Notes: generated from the sequence alone by a model not told the origin. A DNA stretch of 64,000 nucleotides from Mastigocoleus testarum BC008 (GCF_001456025.1 NZ_LMTZ01000107.1:1-64000); one strand, 5' to 3'. Numbered from the stretch's first letter, positions 18,991-27,991 are shown. Numbers and translations: made by a program.

Positions 18991-20394
18991 TTAACCTTGA
19001 CCATCTCTTCGTTCCTTCAACTTCAAAAGAATTTCTTCATGCTTAGAACGAGTAATGGGATAAAAATAAGCCAGCACCAAACCAACAATTAAAATTAAAG
19101 TAGGTATAGGTCCAATAATTAAACGTATCGCCCATAACACTGAATTAGGTTGATTTGGTGGTGCTTCAGATGCAACCGCAGGTATAAGTCCAGCCCAGTC
19201 TAAAATCCTCCCAACTAAGAACAACGCTGCAGCTAAACCCAACTTTTGAAATTGCACCACAAACCCATAAAATATCCCTTCCCGACGCTGTCCCGTATTC
19301 AGTTCGTCTAAATCCACCACATCCGGAAGCATCGACCAAGGTACAATATAAGCCGTAGAGAGACCAACACCTGCTAATACAGCTAATACATACATCAAAC
19401 TAACTTGTCCCGGTTGGATAAAAAACAGTCCAGCTTGGGCGCAAATGGTTAAAGGTATTCCCATACAGTAGATAGCTTTTTTACCCACACGTTGAGCGAT
19501 CGCACCCCAGAAAAACATCGCCAATAAACTTGATACCTGTACAGTAAGAGCCATTTGGCTGAAGTGAGACTTGGATAAACCCATCCAATCAATCACAAAG
19601 TAAGGTAATATTGCAGCGGTTACCTGTACCCCCAACCAAGAACATAGATAAATTCCAATTACGTAAAGAAACGGTTTATTACTTAAGGCAATTTTGATTT
19701 GTTTTAATACTGGTATTTTCTCCGGTTCCTCAACTTGACGGCGTTGTCCTTGCATTATTTTGTAACGCTCATAAGTTCCAAAAACCGATAGATATACTGA
19801 TAAAGTAGCTAGAAATCCACAACAAGCACCAAGAATAAGATAGCTTGCAGGAGCTTCTACCCGAGCAAATATTACTTGAGCCAAAGCCAGAACAAATATA
19901 CTACCCCCAATCCAAAAGGTAGATTTGACCGTAACTAGACTCGTGCGTTCGTCATAACTTCGAGTAATTTCTGCAGCTAAACTTGAAAACGGGACTAGAA
20001 CAGAACTAATGGAAGCATAAAATAGAATTGCAACCACGGTGTAATAAGAAAATAGTAACCACTGATTACTAATTGGTGGAACAACCCACTGTAAAAAGAA
20101 AAATAACCCCAATGGGATAGCACCAACAAGCATCCAGGGGTAACGTCTACCAAGTCGCGAACGAGTGCGATCGCTCAACCAACCAATTAAAGGATCGTTG
20201 ACTGCATCCCAAGCTTTAGCAACGAGAAGTACACCACCAGCTAAACTAGAATTAAGTCCTGCGACATTAGTCAGAAAAAACAGGACATAAAATACCAAAA
20301 TATTATTCGGAATTGCTCCTCCCAACTCTCCAACACCATAAGCAAGCTTAGTTTTCAAGTTTAGTTCTAGTTTTTCTGGGAGAGAGTCTTTCAT
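18991..20394 (-). CDS. GPH-family sugar:cation symporter (MFS)
   Basis: 467-residue, 12-helix transporter of the glycoside-pentoside-hexuronide:cation symporter family (MelB/XynB type) in the plasma membrane. The N-terminal KLAYGVGELG and the loop segments DAVNDPLIGWLSDRT and RLGRRYPWML are hallmarks of the family. DLDELNTGQRREGIFYG is the matching motif in the second half. The substrate cannot be read from sequence; sugars or sugar conjugates coupled to H+ or Na+ are typical. It is monocistronic with long spacers on both sides. Confidence 0.88.
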   Translation of the reverse strand: MKDSLPEKLELNLKTKLAYGVGELGGAIPNNILVFYVLFFLTNVAGLNSSLAGGVLLVAKAWDAVNDPLIGWLSDRTRSRLGRRYPWMLVGAIPLGLFFFLQWVVPPISNQWLLFSYYTVVAILFYASISSVLVPFSSLAAEITRSYDERTSLVTVKSTFWIGGSIFVLALAQVIFARVEAPASYLILGACCGFLATLSVYLSVFGTYERYKIMQGQRRQVEEPEKIPVLKQIKIALSNKPFLYVIGIYLCSWLGVQVTAAILPYFVIDWMGLSKSHFSQMALTVQVSSLLAMFFWGAIAQRVGKKAIYCMGIPLTICAQAGLFFIQPGQVSLMYVLAVLAGVGLSTAYIVPWSMLPDVVDLDELNTGQRREGIFYGFVVQFQKLGLAAALFLVGRILDWAGLIPAVASEAPPNQPNSVLWAIRLIIGPIPTLILIVGLVLAYFYPITRSKHEEILLKLKERRDGQG

Positions 20395-20881
20395 CAGGGA
20401 GGTTTGTAATAGAATTTACATCAATCTTACACGTTAGATCGAACGTAAATTGTAGTAAAGCAAATGGATAACTCAAAACCTAAATTATTGGTTTTTATTC
20501 GATCTGCATGCGAGTTTCCCTATTTTAGCGTTAGCTTGTGCAAGTCTTATAATTCAATGTAAATCTTGGCTTAGCGTAACAAAAAGTAAGACTGTTGGTC
20601 TTTAAAGAGCAAGTAGTTTTTGAGTTTGAGTTTGAATTTGAATTTGAGTTTGAATTTGTAACAGTTTGTAGTTTTATGAAGTAGGGAGATACAAAAATAT
20701 TATATGTATAATCCTAAGTCCCATATTTAACCGCGATTATCCTTTCTAATTTCTGATAGACGTAGCACGCTACGTCTCTACAATTCATTACTGTGCGCTG
20801 TCGCGCCCCGCTGCGCTAACATTACTTATTACTCATTACTTATTACTTATTACTTATTACTTATTACCTGTTACTCATTAC
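20395..20881. other. Repeat-rich spacer before the anti-sigma gene
   Basis: Contains a hexamer array of TTTGAG/TTTGAA (20619-20659), a GC-rich palindromic repeat (AGACGTAGCACGCTACGTCT, about 20759-20778), the GC-rich stretch GCTGTCGCGCCCCGCTGCGC (near 20797), and a heptamer array of ATTACTT (20821-20882) that touches the stop codon of the next gene. Confidence 0.7.
20619..20659. repeat. Hexamer tandem repeat TTTGAG/TTTGAA
   Basis: Six to seven tandem units alternating TTTGAG and TTTGAA. Confidence 0.85.
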
Positions 20882-20882
20882 T
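20821..20882. repeat. Heptamer tandem repeat ATTACTT
   Basis: About nine units of ATTACTT with point variants (ATTACTC, ATTACCT, GTTACTC). This is the short tandemly repeated repetitive sequence type common in Nostocales. Confidence 0.85.
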
Positions 20883-21817
20883 CAAATAGTCGTTCCCCTC
20901 ATTACCGTTTCTCCACTGGGTAAAGTAAATCCTTCCTTCGGTTCGATGGTAACAAAAACTTCAGTCGTACTTCCCCATTGTTTCAATGGTATTTGCTGTA
21001 ATACTTTCCCTTCCGAATCAGGAGTAAATTTAGCGCATTTTATTTTTTTCCCGTCAACAAAAGCCCACAAGCGATAAACTTTTTCTGCTGGTAATGCAGA
21101 CAAGTTTTGTAAACTCAGTACCGCACTTTGGGAATTGGGAGCAATAATTAAACTACCCGAATAATCACTACTAGGAGTTGTCCCCTTTAAACTTAGTAGG
21201 CGATTATCAGGCTCTTTGAGTAGGGTTAAAGTTTCTTCGTAACGAGATAAATTTTGTCGGGTAGCTGCTAATTCCTGTTTTAATTGTGATAATTCCAGCC
21301 TTTGTTGAGATTGGGATAAATGGGACTTAGTAATTAATAATTCTCGATGTAAGCGGTAGTTGCTAAATCCCAACACAGCAATTAACCCTGCTGCTGCACT
21401 TCCCACAAGTCCCAACCAAACTTGCTTTTTTCTCCAACGACGTAACGATGGGGAAAATCTTTGAATTTCCTGCTCTGGGTAACCTGTTTCCTGTACTATA
21501 TTGTCCATAACCTGTTCTTCGTAAGCTACTGTTTCTTCCTTATTTCCTTGGAAAGGTCTTCCTTCTCTTTGAAACTCATTCTCAGCAGCTTGAAGTATTC
21601 GAGAACGTAAACTGTCAGAAGGTTTAGAAGATGAATTCTTGGGAAGTGATAAAGAAAACAAACCTAAAGTCGTTTGTAATTTATTCATGTGGGTTGTTAA
21701 CTCAGGATAATTTGCTAAATACTCCTTGACCTTAGTCACTTCATATGGAGTCAAGTTACCCAAAACATAACCTGCAAGTAATGTTTCCCAATCTTGAGGT
21801 AGTTCAACACGTTCCAT
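20882..21817 (-). CDS. Anti-sigma factor, RskA-like
   Basis: Membrane anti-sigma factor partnered with the ECF sigma gene immediately upstream (two bases between stop and start). The N-terminal ~90 residues form the cytoplasmic sigma-binding region (LLAGYVLGNLTPYEV). A basic segment and one membrane helix follow near residues 133-152 (VWLGLVGSAAAGLIAVLGF), then a coiled coil with repeated QSQQRLELSQLKQEL. The outer C-terminal domain has the anti-sigma-K pattern LPAEKVYRLWAFVDGKKI. The signal sensed is unknown. Confidence 0.88.
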   Translation of the reverse strand: MERVELPQDWETLLAGYVLGNLTPYEVTKVKEYLANYPELTTHMNKLQTTLGLFSLSLPKNSSSKPSDSLRSRILQAAENEFQREGRPFQGNKEETVAYEEQVMDNIVQETGYPEQEIQRFSPSLRRWRKKQVWLGLVGSAAAGLIAVLGFSNYRLHRELLITKSHLSQSQQRLELSQLKQELAATRQNLSRYEETLTLLKEPDNRLLSLKGTTPSSDYSGSLIIAPNSQSAVLSLQNLSALPAEKVYRLWAFVDGKKIKCAKFTPDSEGKVLQQIPLKQWGSTTEVFVTIEPKEGFTLPSGETVMRGTTI

Positions 21818-21819
21818 AA

Positions 21820-22377
21820 TTAATCTACTAAATCCTTTAATAATTTTCTCAACTTCAATAAACCTTGGCGCGACCGAGTTTTTACGGTTCCCAGGGGTAT
21901 ATTTAATTTTTTAGTAATTTCTGATTGACTAAGTCCATCGTAGTAAGCCATCTTCAGAACTTCTTGCTGATTTACTGGTAGTTCTTGGAGTGCTTCCCGT
22001 ACGATTTCGGCAATTTCCCCCAGAGATACCTTATCCATCAAATTATTTTGGGTACTATCGGGGGTGCTACGCTGACATCTTTGCAAAAGTCGCTCTTGCG
22101 ATCGCTTTTGATGTAAGCGGTTGATTGCTCTGGACCGAGTCATAGTTAATAAAAATACAATTATCGAGCCTCTATTAGAATCATATTTATCATCACGCAG
22201 AAATGCCAAAAATATTTCTTGTGTGAGGTCTTCAGCTTCTGTAGATTCTCCCAAGATTCTTAGGGCTAAACGATACACTGCTTCACCATAGCGATCGTAT
22301 AAAACACCTAATGCGGACAAATCCCCTGACTGCATTGATTGAAGCAATTCGGCTTCCGACTGATTGGATAAACTCAT
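21820..22377 (-). CDS. ECF-type RNA polymerase sigma factor
   Basis: 185-residue group 4 sigma factor. Region 2 is clear (YDRYGEAVYRLALRILG, then AEDLTQEIFLAFLR for promoter -10 contact). The region 4 helix-turn-helix near residues 145-175 includes DGLSQSEITKKLNIPLGTVK. It forms a two-gene unit with the RskA-like anti-sigma gene downstream, so it is presumably held at the membrane until a signal releases it. Such pairs usually autoregulate, but I could not identify a promoter here. ATG start at 22377. Confidence 0.92.
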   Translation of the reverse strand: MSLSNQSEAELLQSMQSGDLSALGVLYDRYGEAVYRLALRILGESTEAEDLTQEIFLAFLRDDKYDSNRGSIIVFLLTMTRSRAINRLHQKRSQERLLQRCQRSTPDSTQNNLMDKVSLGEIAEIVREALQELPVNQQEVLKMAYYDGLSQSEITKKLNIPLGTVKTRSRQGLLKLRKLLKDLVD

Positions 22378-22431
22378 TTCAAAAAAAACACTACTGATGC
22401 TGAAAATTGGGTTTAGGATACTAGAGTTGTA

Positions 22432-23358
22432 TCAAATAAACCACTGAATGCCAGTAACGAGATAAAAACCACCCGTTAATATCAGTGCGGCGCTTCCCAA
22501 ACGAATAATCCAATCAGATTTACTCAACAAATTACGACTTTGTTTGACCAAACCGGTAAATAAACTAGCCAGAAAAATAACTGCTGTATAACCGATCGCA
22601 TAAAAAACCATTGTTACTGTACTAATGACTTGAGAACCACTAGTAGCAGCAGCAGCTAAAACAGCAAAAAGTACGGGACTAGCACAGGGAGAAGTTACCA
22701 GAGCAAAGGTTAAACCAGCACCATAGGGACCAGCAACGGGGATATCAATTTGCTTTTGAGGTAAGGGTAACCGAATCAAACCGGCAAAACTCAACCCCAT
22801 TAACAAAATTACTACGCCGACGACAACATTAACATGTCCGCGAAATTCCACCATTACAGCGGAGGCAAAAGATGCAAATAAGCCAAATAAGCTAAATACA
22901 GTAATTGCTCCTAAAACAAATAGACCTGCTTTAATCAAAGCATCGCGTCGAGAGTCAATTTTTAAGGTGCCAATGTAGCTAAGATTAACAGGAAGTAGAG
23001 ACAAAATACAAGGGGAAATGCTAGCAGTTAAACCACCAACAAAAGCTAAAGGAAGCAATATAAATGGGCTACTAGTATTTTGAGCTTCAAACCATTGAGA
23101 GAAAGGAGTTTGGATCTGAGAAACCAGATCCTCAAGTCTGAAATACAAATCCTGGAACTGTTGTCCAAATAGAATTATGATGATGGTCCCTACAAATAAA
23201 AAGCAGGGTAGAAATAATTTTCCTGACTTTAATTTGGAGAAACTAAAACTCGATAATTTTGAGTTAGAGGAAGATGATTCATTTTGTTCTCTACTGTTAG
23301 ACGCTAAATTATTAGACGCTACAAATTTGTCGTCATGAGAACGTTCACGATGATTCAT
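22432..23358 (-). CDS. CcdA/DsbD-like thiol-transport membrane protein
   Basis: 308-residue relative of CcdA, which carries reducing equivalents across the membrane. After a Ser-rich N-terminus and one membrane helix (~50-70), the six-helix core holds the two key Cys motifs SISPCILSLLP (~113) and TSPCASPVLF (~223). A thioredoxin-like lipoprotein gene lies directly upstream on the same strand, so the pair probably forms an extracytoplasmic thiol-reducing pathway. A second ccdA with a different partner occurs at 46980. The N-terminal extension is longer than in the standard cytochrome c CcdA. Confidence 0.85.
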   Translation of the reverse strand: MNHRERSHDDKFVASNNLASNSREQNESSSSNSKLSSFSFSKLKSGKLFLPCFLFVGTIIIILFGQQFQDLYFRLEDLVSQIQTPFSQWFEAQNTSSPFILLPLAFVGGLTASISPCILSLLPVNLSYIGTLKIDSRRDALIKAGLFVLGAITVFSLFGLFASFASAVMVEFRGHVNVVVGVVILLMGLSFAGLIRLPLPQKQIDIPVAGPYGAGLTFALVTSPCASPVLFAVLAAAATSGSQVISTVTMVFYAIGYTAVIFLASLFTGLVKQSRNLLSKSDWIIRLGSAALILTGGFYLVTGIQWFI

Positions 23359-23368
23359 GGTTGGTTAC

Positions 23369-23490
23369 AGTGATCGGGGATTGGGGATTAGGGATTAGGG
23401 AATAGGAAATAGGGATTGGCGATTTGGGATTGGCGATTTGGGATTGGGAAGAAACAATTACCAATTACCAATTACCAATTACCCATCACC
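23369..23490. repeat. Short tandem repeats GGGATTG/GGGATTA and AATTACC
   Basis: Runs of GGGATTAG, GGCGATTT and GGGATTGG units followed by AATTACC units fill the spacer between the thioredoxin and ccdA genes. Confidence 0.75.
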
Positions 23491-23532
23491 AGCATTACCA
23501 AATACTCCTTATTTCAGTTGTGCGATAAACGC

Positions 23533-24081
23533 CTAAGAGGCTTTCTGCGCAGCGATCGCAGAGTCTAAAACTTCTGCATAATCAGCCTTATTGGGATTTT
23601 TCTGAAATAACTTCAATACTTCACCCGTATCAGGATTGAGAATTCCAACTGTGGCTGTTTTCGCTTTGTTCGCTTCAAAAAAACTTTCTAAACCTAATTT
23701 TTGAGCTTTAGCTTCTGCAGTTTCAGTAGTTCCCTTATCCGTTACATCCAAAACCACAAAATTAACTGAATCACCATACTGCTGTTTGAGTGCGTCTAAC
23801 GCAGGTTTAATTTTGCGACATCCCGAACACCATGTGGCATAAATATCAACAAGTACAGGCTTACCTTGTAATTCTTGCGCTAATGGCTTGACATCTGCAA
23901 CCTGAATAGATTCAGGTTTCACATTCTCGACTGCGTTTGTTTGACTATTTGCTTCACTCTCTGAAGCAACATTATTTTGATTCCCACAGGCTACCGTAGT
24001 AATAGCAATTCCCAAAGCACCGACTAAACCCAGCAGCTTCAACATTTTCGCGGTTAAGTTGTGTTGTTGCTTCACAGTCAT
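23533..24081 (-). CDS. Lipoprotein thioredoxin-family protein
   Basis: 182 residues. Membrane-anchored thiol-disulfide protein facing the periplasm or lumen. The N-terminus is a lipoprotein signal with lipobox VAC and Cys32 as the predicted lipid site. After a Ser/Asn-rich linker comes a thioredoxin fold with the active site YATWCSGCRKIKP near residue 85. WCSGC differs from classical WCGPC and suggests a reductant or scaffolding thiol protein fed by the neighbouring CcdA. The ATG lies ~400 bp from the divergent pqqA gene. Confidence 0.88.
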   Translation of the reverse strand: MTVKQQHNLTAKMLKLLGLVGALGIAITTVACGNQNNVASESEANSQTNAVENVKPESIQVADVKPLAQELQGKPVLVDIYATWCSGCRKIKPALDALKQQYGDSVNFVVLDVTDKGTTETAEAKAQKLGLESFFEANKAKTATVGILNPDTGEVLKLFQKNPNKADYAEVLDSAIAAQKAS

Positions 24082-24476
24082 GATGTCAATTGATAATAGG
24101 CTTTACCTGTTATACAAATCTCAAGCCAAATTGGATTTACTCCGGACAAAAAAATTAAATAGTATTTAATTGAATAATTTGTGATTTTTCTGTAAGGACA
24201 AAATATTTTAAAGGTAAAAATGCTTTTGAAAGTTTTTCGGCGAAAATGCAGCAATTAATAGCATATTTCGGTAAATATAAAGCAAGTATTTAAAATACCA
24301 CAGAACCTTTGAGTATCCATAGAGAAAAAGTATACTTTTGACATCCTTGTGTCACTTTTGTTTGTCAGAATAAAAAAGTGTAATTATTTGATAACTTGTG
24401 CGACCGCTGACAAAAACATCAAGAAAGAAGGTCAAACAGGTGTAAATGATTCATTGCCGAGGTAGATGTAAATATT
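24082..24476. other. Divergent intergenic region, thioredoxin gene / pqqA
   Basis: AT-rich spacer of about 400 bases between oppositely oriented genes; it should hold the promoters for both. A GAGGT that could act as ribosome binding site lies about 14 bases before the pqqA ATG. I see no clear operator or riboswitch. Confidence 0.45.
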
Positions 24477-24644
24477 ATGACTACACCAAAAAAGCTATCT
24501 TCTCAAAAAAATGATCGGGATACTCAGCCAGATATTCCCACATCTCGTCAATCTATACGCAATCCAGAAAGTTGGGAAAAACCGGATTTTGAAGAAATCG
24601 ATCTATGTATGGAAGTGACAGCTTATGTCGCTCGCTGGCAATAA
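24477..24644 (+). CDS. pqqA: PqqA, precursor peptide of PQQ
   Basis: 55-residue peptide encoded just ahead of the other pqq genes. Its C-terminal half reads WEKPDF followed by MEVTAYVARW. The spacing Glu-x-x-x-Tyr (Glu46 and Tyr50 in EVTAY) is the pair that PqqE cross-links and that becomes PQQ. The W-x-KP segment before it also resembles known PqqA peptides. The peptide is about twice as long as the typical 22-30 residues because of a polar N-terminal extension of roughly 30 residues. No internal start codon would give a classical short form, so the extension appears real. Recognition rests on the motif and on the pqqBCDE context. Confidence 0.88.
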   Translation: MTTPKKLSSQKNDRDTQPDIPTSRQSIRNPESWEKPDFEEIDLCMEVTAYVARWQ

Positions 24645-24672
24645 TTAAGAATTTAGATAGATTATCGAATAA

Positions 24673-24755
24673 GGGTTCCAATAGCAAGAAAGTTTTTTCT
24701 AAATCCGATCAGGACTAGATTTAAAACTTAAATATGCTTAAATAGCCTGGAACCC
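24673..24755. promoter_or_regulatory. Inverted repeat after pqqA
   Basis: GGGTTCCA at 24673-24680 pairs perfectly with TGGAACCC at 24748-24755, with 67 bases between. It could form a long-range stem between pqqA and the dehydrogenase gene that separates the abundance of precursor and enzyme messages. This is inference only. Confidence 0.25.
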
Positions 24756-24800
24756 ATTCCAAATGGCTATAAAAATAATTATTGATGAGGGGGTGGGAGT

Positions 24801-26042
24801 GTGTTGGCTCCTTTAAAGTGGTTTATTGGAATAATAGCTATCGCTTTGTTTGCTGTTGGTTGCGAAAATGTACCCAATACTTCCACTGCTGCTGAAAATG
24901 AAAATTCATCAGTAAATTCTGAATCGAGTACCAATGTTGCAAGTACCAATACTGCTACTCAAAACTTCCAAAAAACAACCTTAATTAAAGGTTTAGAACA
25001 CCCTTGGAGTATGGCATGGTTACCAGATGGAGCTATGCTAATTACAGAAAGACCAGGGCGACTTCGTATTGTACGCGATGGAAAACTCGATCCAAACCCA
25101 GTTGGTGGTCTTCCCGAAGTATTTGCGGTGAATCAGGGCGGATTGATGGAAATTTCGCTACATCCAGACTTCGCCAAAAATCGTTATGTTTACCTCACGT
25201 ACTCTCACGGAAGTAATAACGCCAATCGAACCCGACTTGCAAGAGCAACATTTGATGGTAAAACATTAGGTGACGTACGAGTAATCTTTGAAGTCTCCCA
25301 ACCGAAGTCAGGCGGACAGCACTTTGGATCGCGTATTATTTGGTTACCTGATCGCACCATGTTGCTAGCAATTGGTGATGGGGGTAACCCACCAGTTAGA
25401 CTAGAAGGCGATTTCATTCGCAAACAAGCTCAAAATCGAAACAGTCATCTTGGTAAAGTTTTACGCCTTAACGATGATGGTTCCATTCCCAAAGATAATC
25501 CTTTTGCAAAAACTGCAAATGCTTCTCCTGCAATATGGAGTTACGGACATCGTAATATCCAGGGACTTGCTTACGATCCAGTTAACAACAGAGTTTGGTC
25601 AACAGAACATGGTGCAAGAGGTGGTGACGAACTAAATTTAGTAGAAGCAGGGAAAAATTATGGATGGCCAGTAGTTACCCACAGTAAGGAATATACTGGA
25701 GGAGAGATTTCTCAGGAACGGTCTCGTCCTGGGATGGAAGATCCAAAAATAGTTTGGACACCTGCAACCGCACCTTCAGGACTAGCTTTTTATAATGGCG
25801 TTCGCTCCGCGGATGCTCAACGAGCTAATCGCTTCAAAGAATGGGAAGGCGACTTATTTGCAGGAGGATTAGTATCTCGCGATGTTCGTCACATTGATTT
25901 AGATGAGAAAGGTAATGTTGTCAGCCAAAAATCTATTGATATTGGTCAGCGCGTGCGCGATGTTCGTCAAGGTCCCGACGGCTTTTTATATATATTGACA
26001 GATCAGACTGATGGAGAATTAATTCGCCTTGAAAATAAATAA
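24801..26042 (+). CDS. PQQ-dependent sugar dehydrogenase, lipoprotein
   Basis: 413-residue beta-propeller dehydrogenase of the soluble glucose/sorbosone dehydrogenase (GSDH; YliI/Asd) family. It oxidises aldoses outside the cytoplasm using PQQ and passes electrons to the respiratory chain. A lipobox AVGC places lipid Cys at residue 21. Family marks are EHPWSMAWLPDG, GGQHFGSRI, SYGHRNIQGLAYD and TEHGARGGDELN. Its position between pqqA and pqqB strongly suggests it is the local user of the cofactor. In place of the short AFYNG-RFPEW-type loop there are ten extra residues (VRSADAQRAN, 25800-25829) encoded by a GC-rich dispersed repeat that kept the frame. The start is GTG at 24801, after a G-rich ribosome binding region. 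Confidence 0.92.
   Translation: MLAPLKWFIGIIAIALFAVGCENVPNTSTAAENENSSVNSESSTNVASTNTATQNFQKTTLIKGLEHPWSMAWLPDGAMLITERPGRLRIVRDGKLDPNPVGGLPEVFAVNQGGLMEISLHPDFAKNRYVYLTYSHGSNNANRTRLARATFDGKTLGDVRVIFEVSQPKSGGQHFGSRIIWLPDRTMLLAIGDGGNPPVRLEGDFIRKQAQNRNSHLGKVLRLNDDGSIPKDNPFAKTANASPAIWSYGHRNIQGLAYDPVNNRVWSTEHGARGGDELNLVEAGKNYGWPVVTHSKEYTGGEISQERSRPGMEDPKIVWTPATAPSGLAFYNGVRSADAQRANRFKEWEGDLFAGGLVSRDVRHIDLDEKGNVVSQKSIDIGQRVRDVRQGPDGFLYILTDQTDGELIRLENK
25800..25829. repeat. 30-bp dispersed repeat inserted in frame
   Basis: GTTCGCTCCGCGGATGCTCA plus ten more bases encodes VRSADAQRAN inside the dehydrogenase. Its composition and core GTTCGCTCCGCGGATGC match the small dispersed repeats elsewhere in the window (for example 17755-17780). 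Confidence 0.6.
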
Positions 26043-26155
26043 GAAGTAAGGAGTAAGAAGTAAAAGTAAGGAGTAAGAAACAAGAAGTAAGAAATAATAA
26101 ATAATTACCAATTACTAATCACCCATTACCCATTACCCATTACCCATTACCAATC
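26043..26155. repeat. Short tandem repeats before pqqB
   Basis: AAGTAAGGAGTAAGAAG units followed by ATTACCC/ATTACCA heptamers fill the spacer between the dehydrogenase and pqqB. Confidence 0.8.
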
Positions 26156-26157
26156 CT

Positions 26158-27162
26158 ATGCTAGTCAAAATTTTGGGTGCAGGAGCAGGAGGAGGATTTC
26201 CTCAATGGAATTGTAATTGTCCTGGTTGTCAGAAAGCACGTAGGAGTGAAGCAAAAAGTTTAACGCAATCTTCGATCGCAGTTAGGTCTGATAATGGTCC
26301 CTGGTTTTTAATCAATGCTTCCCCTGATATACGTCAGCAATTGGAAATGTTACGAACAGAAGCAACTGAACTTTCATTAAACGAAAGTAAGCGTTCCAAT
26401 CCTGTTGCTGGAATCATACTTACCGATGGTGAGATTGACCATACTACCGGATTAATTCTATTGCGGGAGTCCGCCCAACCTTTAAAAGTCTACAGTACAG
26501 ATTCTGTTAAACGCGCACTAACAACTGGTTACCCACTTTTTTCTACTTTACAAAACTACTGCGGTGTAGAATGGTTTCCCCTCAAACCAGGAGAAAGTCT
26601 CACACCAATCAACTCCGATTCTCCCGATCTAGATGTTGAGGTGTTCCCCTTATCTACTAAACCTCCCAAATATATGCAAAAAACTAAGGGGGGTGAAGAG
26701 AACCAAGAAAGTAAAAAAACTAAAGAAGGTCAAAAAAATAATGAACCTAAAATATGGGGTATTGGTTTAACATTTCGTGACCGTAAAACTGGCGGTGTAC
26801 TGACCTATACTCCAGGACTTGGAAAATGGAATGATTCTTTACAAGAACGCTTTGCAAACAGTGATTGTATTTTAGTCGATGGTACTTTTTGGCAAAATGA
26901 AGAACTTCCATCATTGGGAATAGGTTCTCGTACCGCTCTTGATATGGGACATTTACCACTCTCTGGTGATGATGGTTGCATTACGAAACTTGCTAAATTA
27001 AAATCTGACGAATCTAAAATATCGCAATCTTCAAAGCCACGGAAAATATTAGTTCATATAAATAATACCAACCCGATTTTGATTCCCAATTCATCCGAAC
27101 GTCAGATAGTAGAAGATGCAGGTATTGAAATTGGTTATGACGGACTGACTTTAGAAATATAA
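26158..27162 (+). CDS. pqqB: PqqB, metallo-hydrolase of PQQ synthesis
   Basis: 334-residue metallo-beta-lactamase-fold protein that hydroxylates the cross-linked Glu-Tyr intermediate in PQQ synthesis. Opening residues LGAGAGGGFPQWNCNCPGCQ are diagnostic, including the Cys pair that binds structural zinc. The segment TDGEIDHTTGLILLRE carries metal-site residues, and DMGHLPLSGDDG and HINNTNPI follow near the end. It is about 30 residues longer than usual, owing to a Lys/Glu/Asn-rich insertion (residues ~175-198) before WGIGLTFRD. It belongs to the pqq gene row, with a short repeat-filled spacer on its upstream side. Confidence 0.96.
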   Translation: MLVKILGAGAGGGFPQWNCNCPGCQKARRSEAKSLTQSSIAVRSDNGPWFLINASPDIRQQLEMLRTEATELSLNESKRSNPVAGIILTDGEIDHTTGLILLRESAQPLKVYSTDSVKRALTTGYPLFSTLQNYCGVEWFPLKPGESLTPINSDSPDLDVEVFPLSTKPPKYMQKTKGGEENQESKKTKEGQKNNEPKIWGIGLTFRDRKTGGVLTYTPGLGKWNDSLQERFANSDCILVDGTFWQNEELPSLGIGSRTALDMGHLPLSGDDGCITKLAKLKSDESKISQSSKPRKILVHINNTNPILIPNSSERQIVEDAGIEIGYDGLTLEI

Positions 27163-27214
27163 ATCTAGAAAAAATTTTCCCTGTTCCCTGTTCCCCGTTC
27201 CCTTATAAAAATTT

Positions 27215-27991
27215 ATGTCACTACAAACACCACTATCATCTATTTCAGATTCAAATACTTCAGATTCAAATATTTCAGAAAAAATTCTCCAACAACCTTG
27301 GACGAAAGAAGAATTTGAAGCCAATTTACGCGCTCAACATCGCCGTTATCACCATCTCCATCCTTTTCATCAACGTATGAATGCAGGACAACTAAATCCA
27401 GAAGAAGTTCGACGCTGGGTACTTAATCGTTTTTATTATCAGCAAAGTATACCTTTAAAAGATGCAGCAATTTTATCAAACTGTCCCGAGCGGGATATAC
27501 GTCGGGAATGGATTAGCCGTATTATCGATCATGATGGACGTACCGGTTCGGAAGGTGGAATCGAAGCTTGGCTGAAACTTGGAGAAGCTGTCGGACTTGA
27601 GAGGGAAAAAATGCTGAAAGGACAAGCAGTATTACCAGGTGTTCGTTATGCGGTTGATGCTTACGTTAACTTTTGCAGAACAAAACCTTGGATCGAAGCT
27701 GTAGCATCTTCCTTGACAGAATTATTTGGTCCTGATGCTATTCGCGATCGCCTGATTGCTTTAGAAAAACACTATCCTTGGATTGACAAAGCTGGGTTTG
27801 ATTATTTTCGAGTGCGATTAAAGCAAGCACCACAAGATGCAAGCTATGCATTAAATTTAGTTTTACAACGCTGTCAGACAGTTGAGATGCAGCAACGAGC
27901 AGTGGAAGCTTTAGCTTTTAAATGCGATCTCTTATGGAGTCAATTGGAAGCAATTGAACGAGGTGAAACGCGTCCAATTATTAATGACTAG
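27215..27991 (+). CDS. pqqC: PqqC, pyrroloquinoline-quinone synthase
   Basis: 258-residue all-helical oxidase that catalyses the final ring closure and eight-electron oxidation giving PQQ. Family segments include RRYHHLHPFHQRMNAG, NRFYYQQSIPLKDAAI, RIIDHDGRTGSEGGIEAW, ASSLTELFGPDAI and HYPWIDKAGFDYFR. An N-terminal Ser/Asp-rich stretch of ~25 residues, including a repeated SDSN, precedes the conserved start. It lies 52 bases after pqqB on the same strand. Confidence 0.97.
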   Translation: MSLQTPLSSISDSNTSDSNISEKILQQPWTKEEFEANLRAQHRRYHHLHPFHQRMNAGQLNPEEVRRWVLNRFYYQQSIPLKDAAILSNCPERDIRREWISRIIDHDGRTGSEGGIEAWLKLGEAVGLEREKMLKGQAVLPGVRYAVDAYVNFCRTKPWIEAVASSLTELFGPDAIRDRLIALEKHYPWIDKAGFDYFRVRLKQAPQDASYALNLVLQRCQTVEMQQRAVEALAFKCDLLWSQLEAIERGETRPIIND

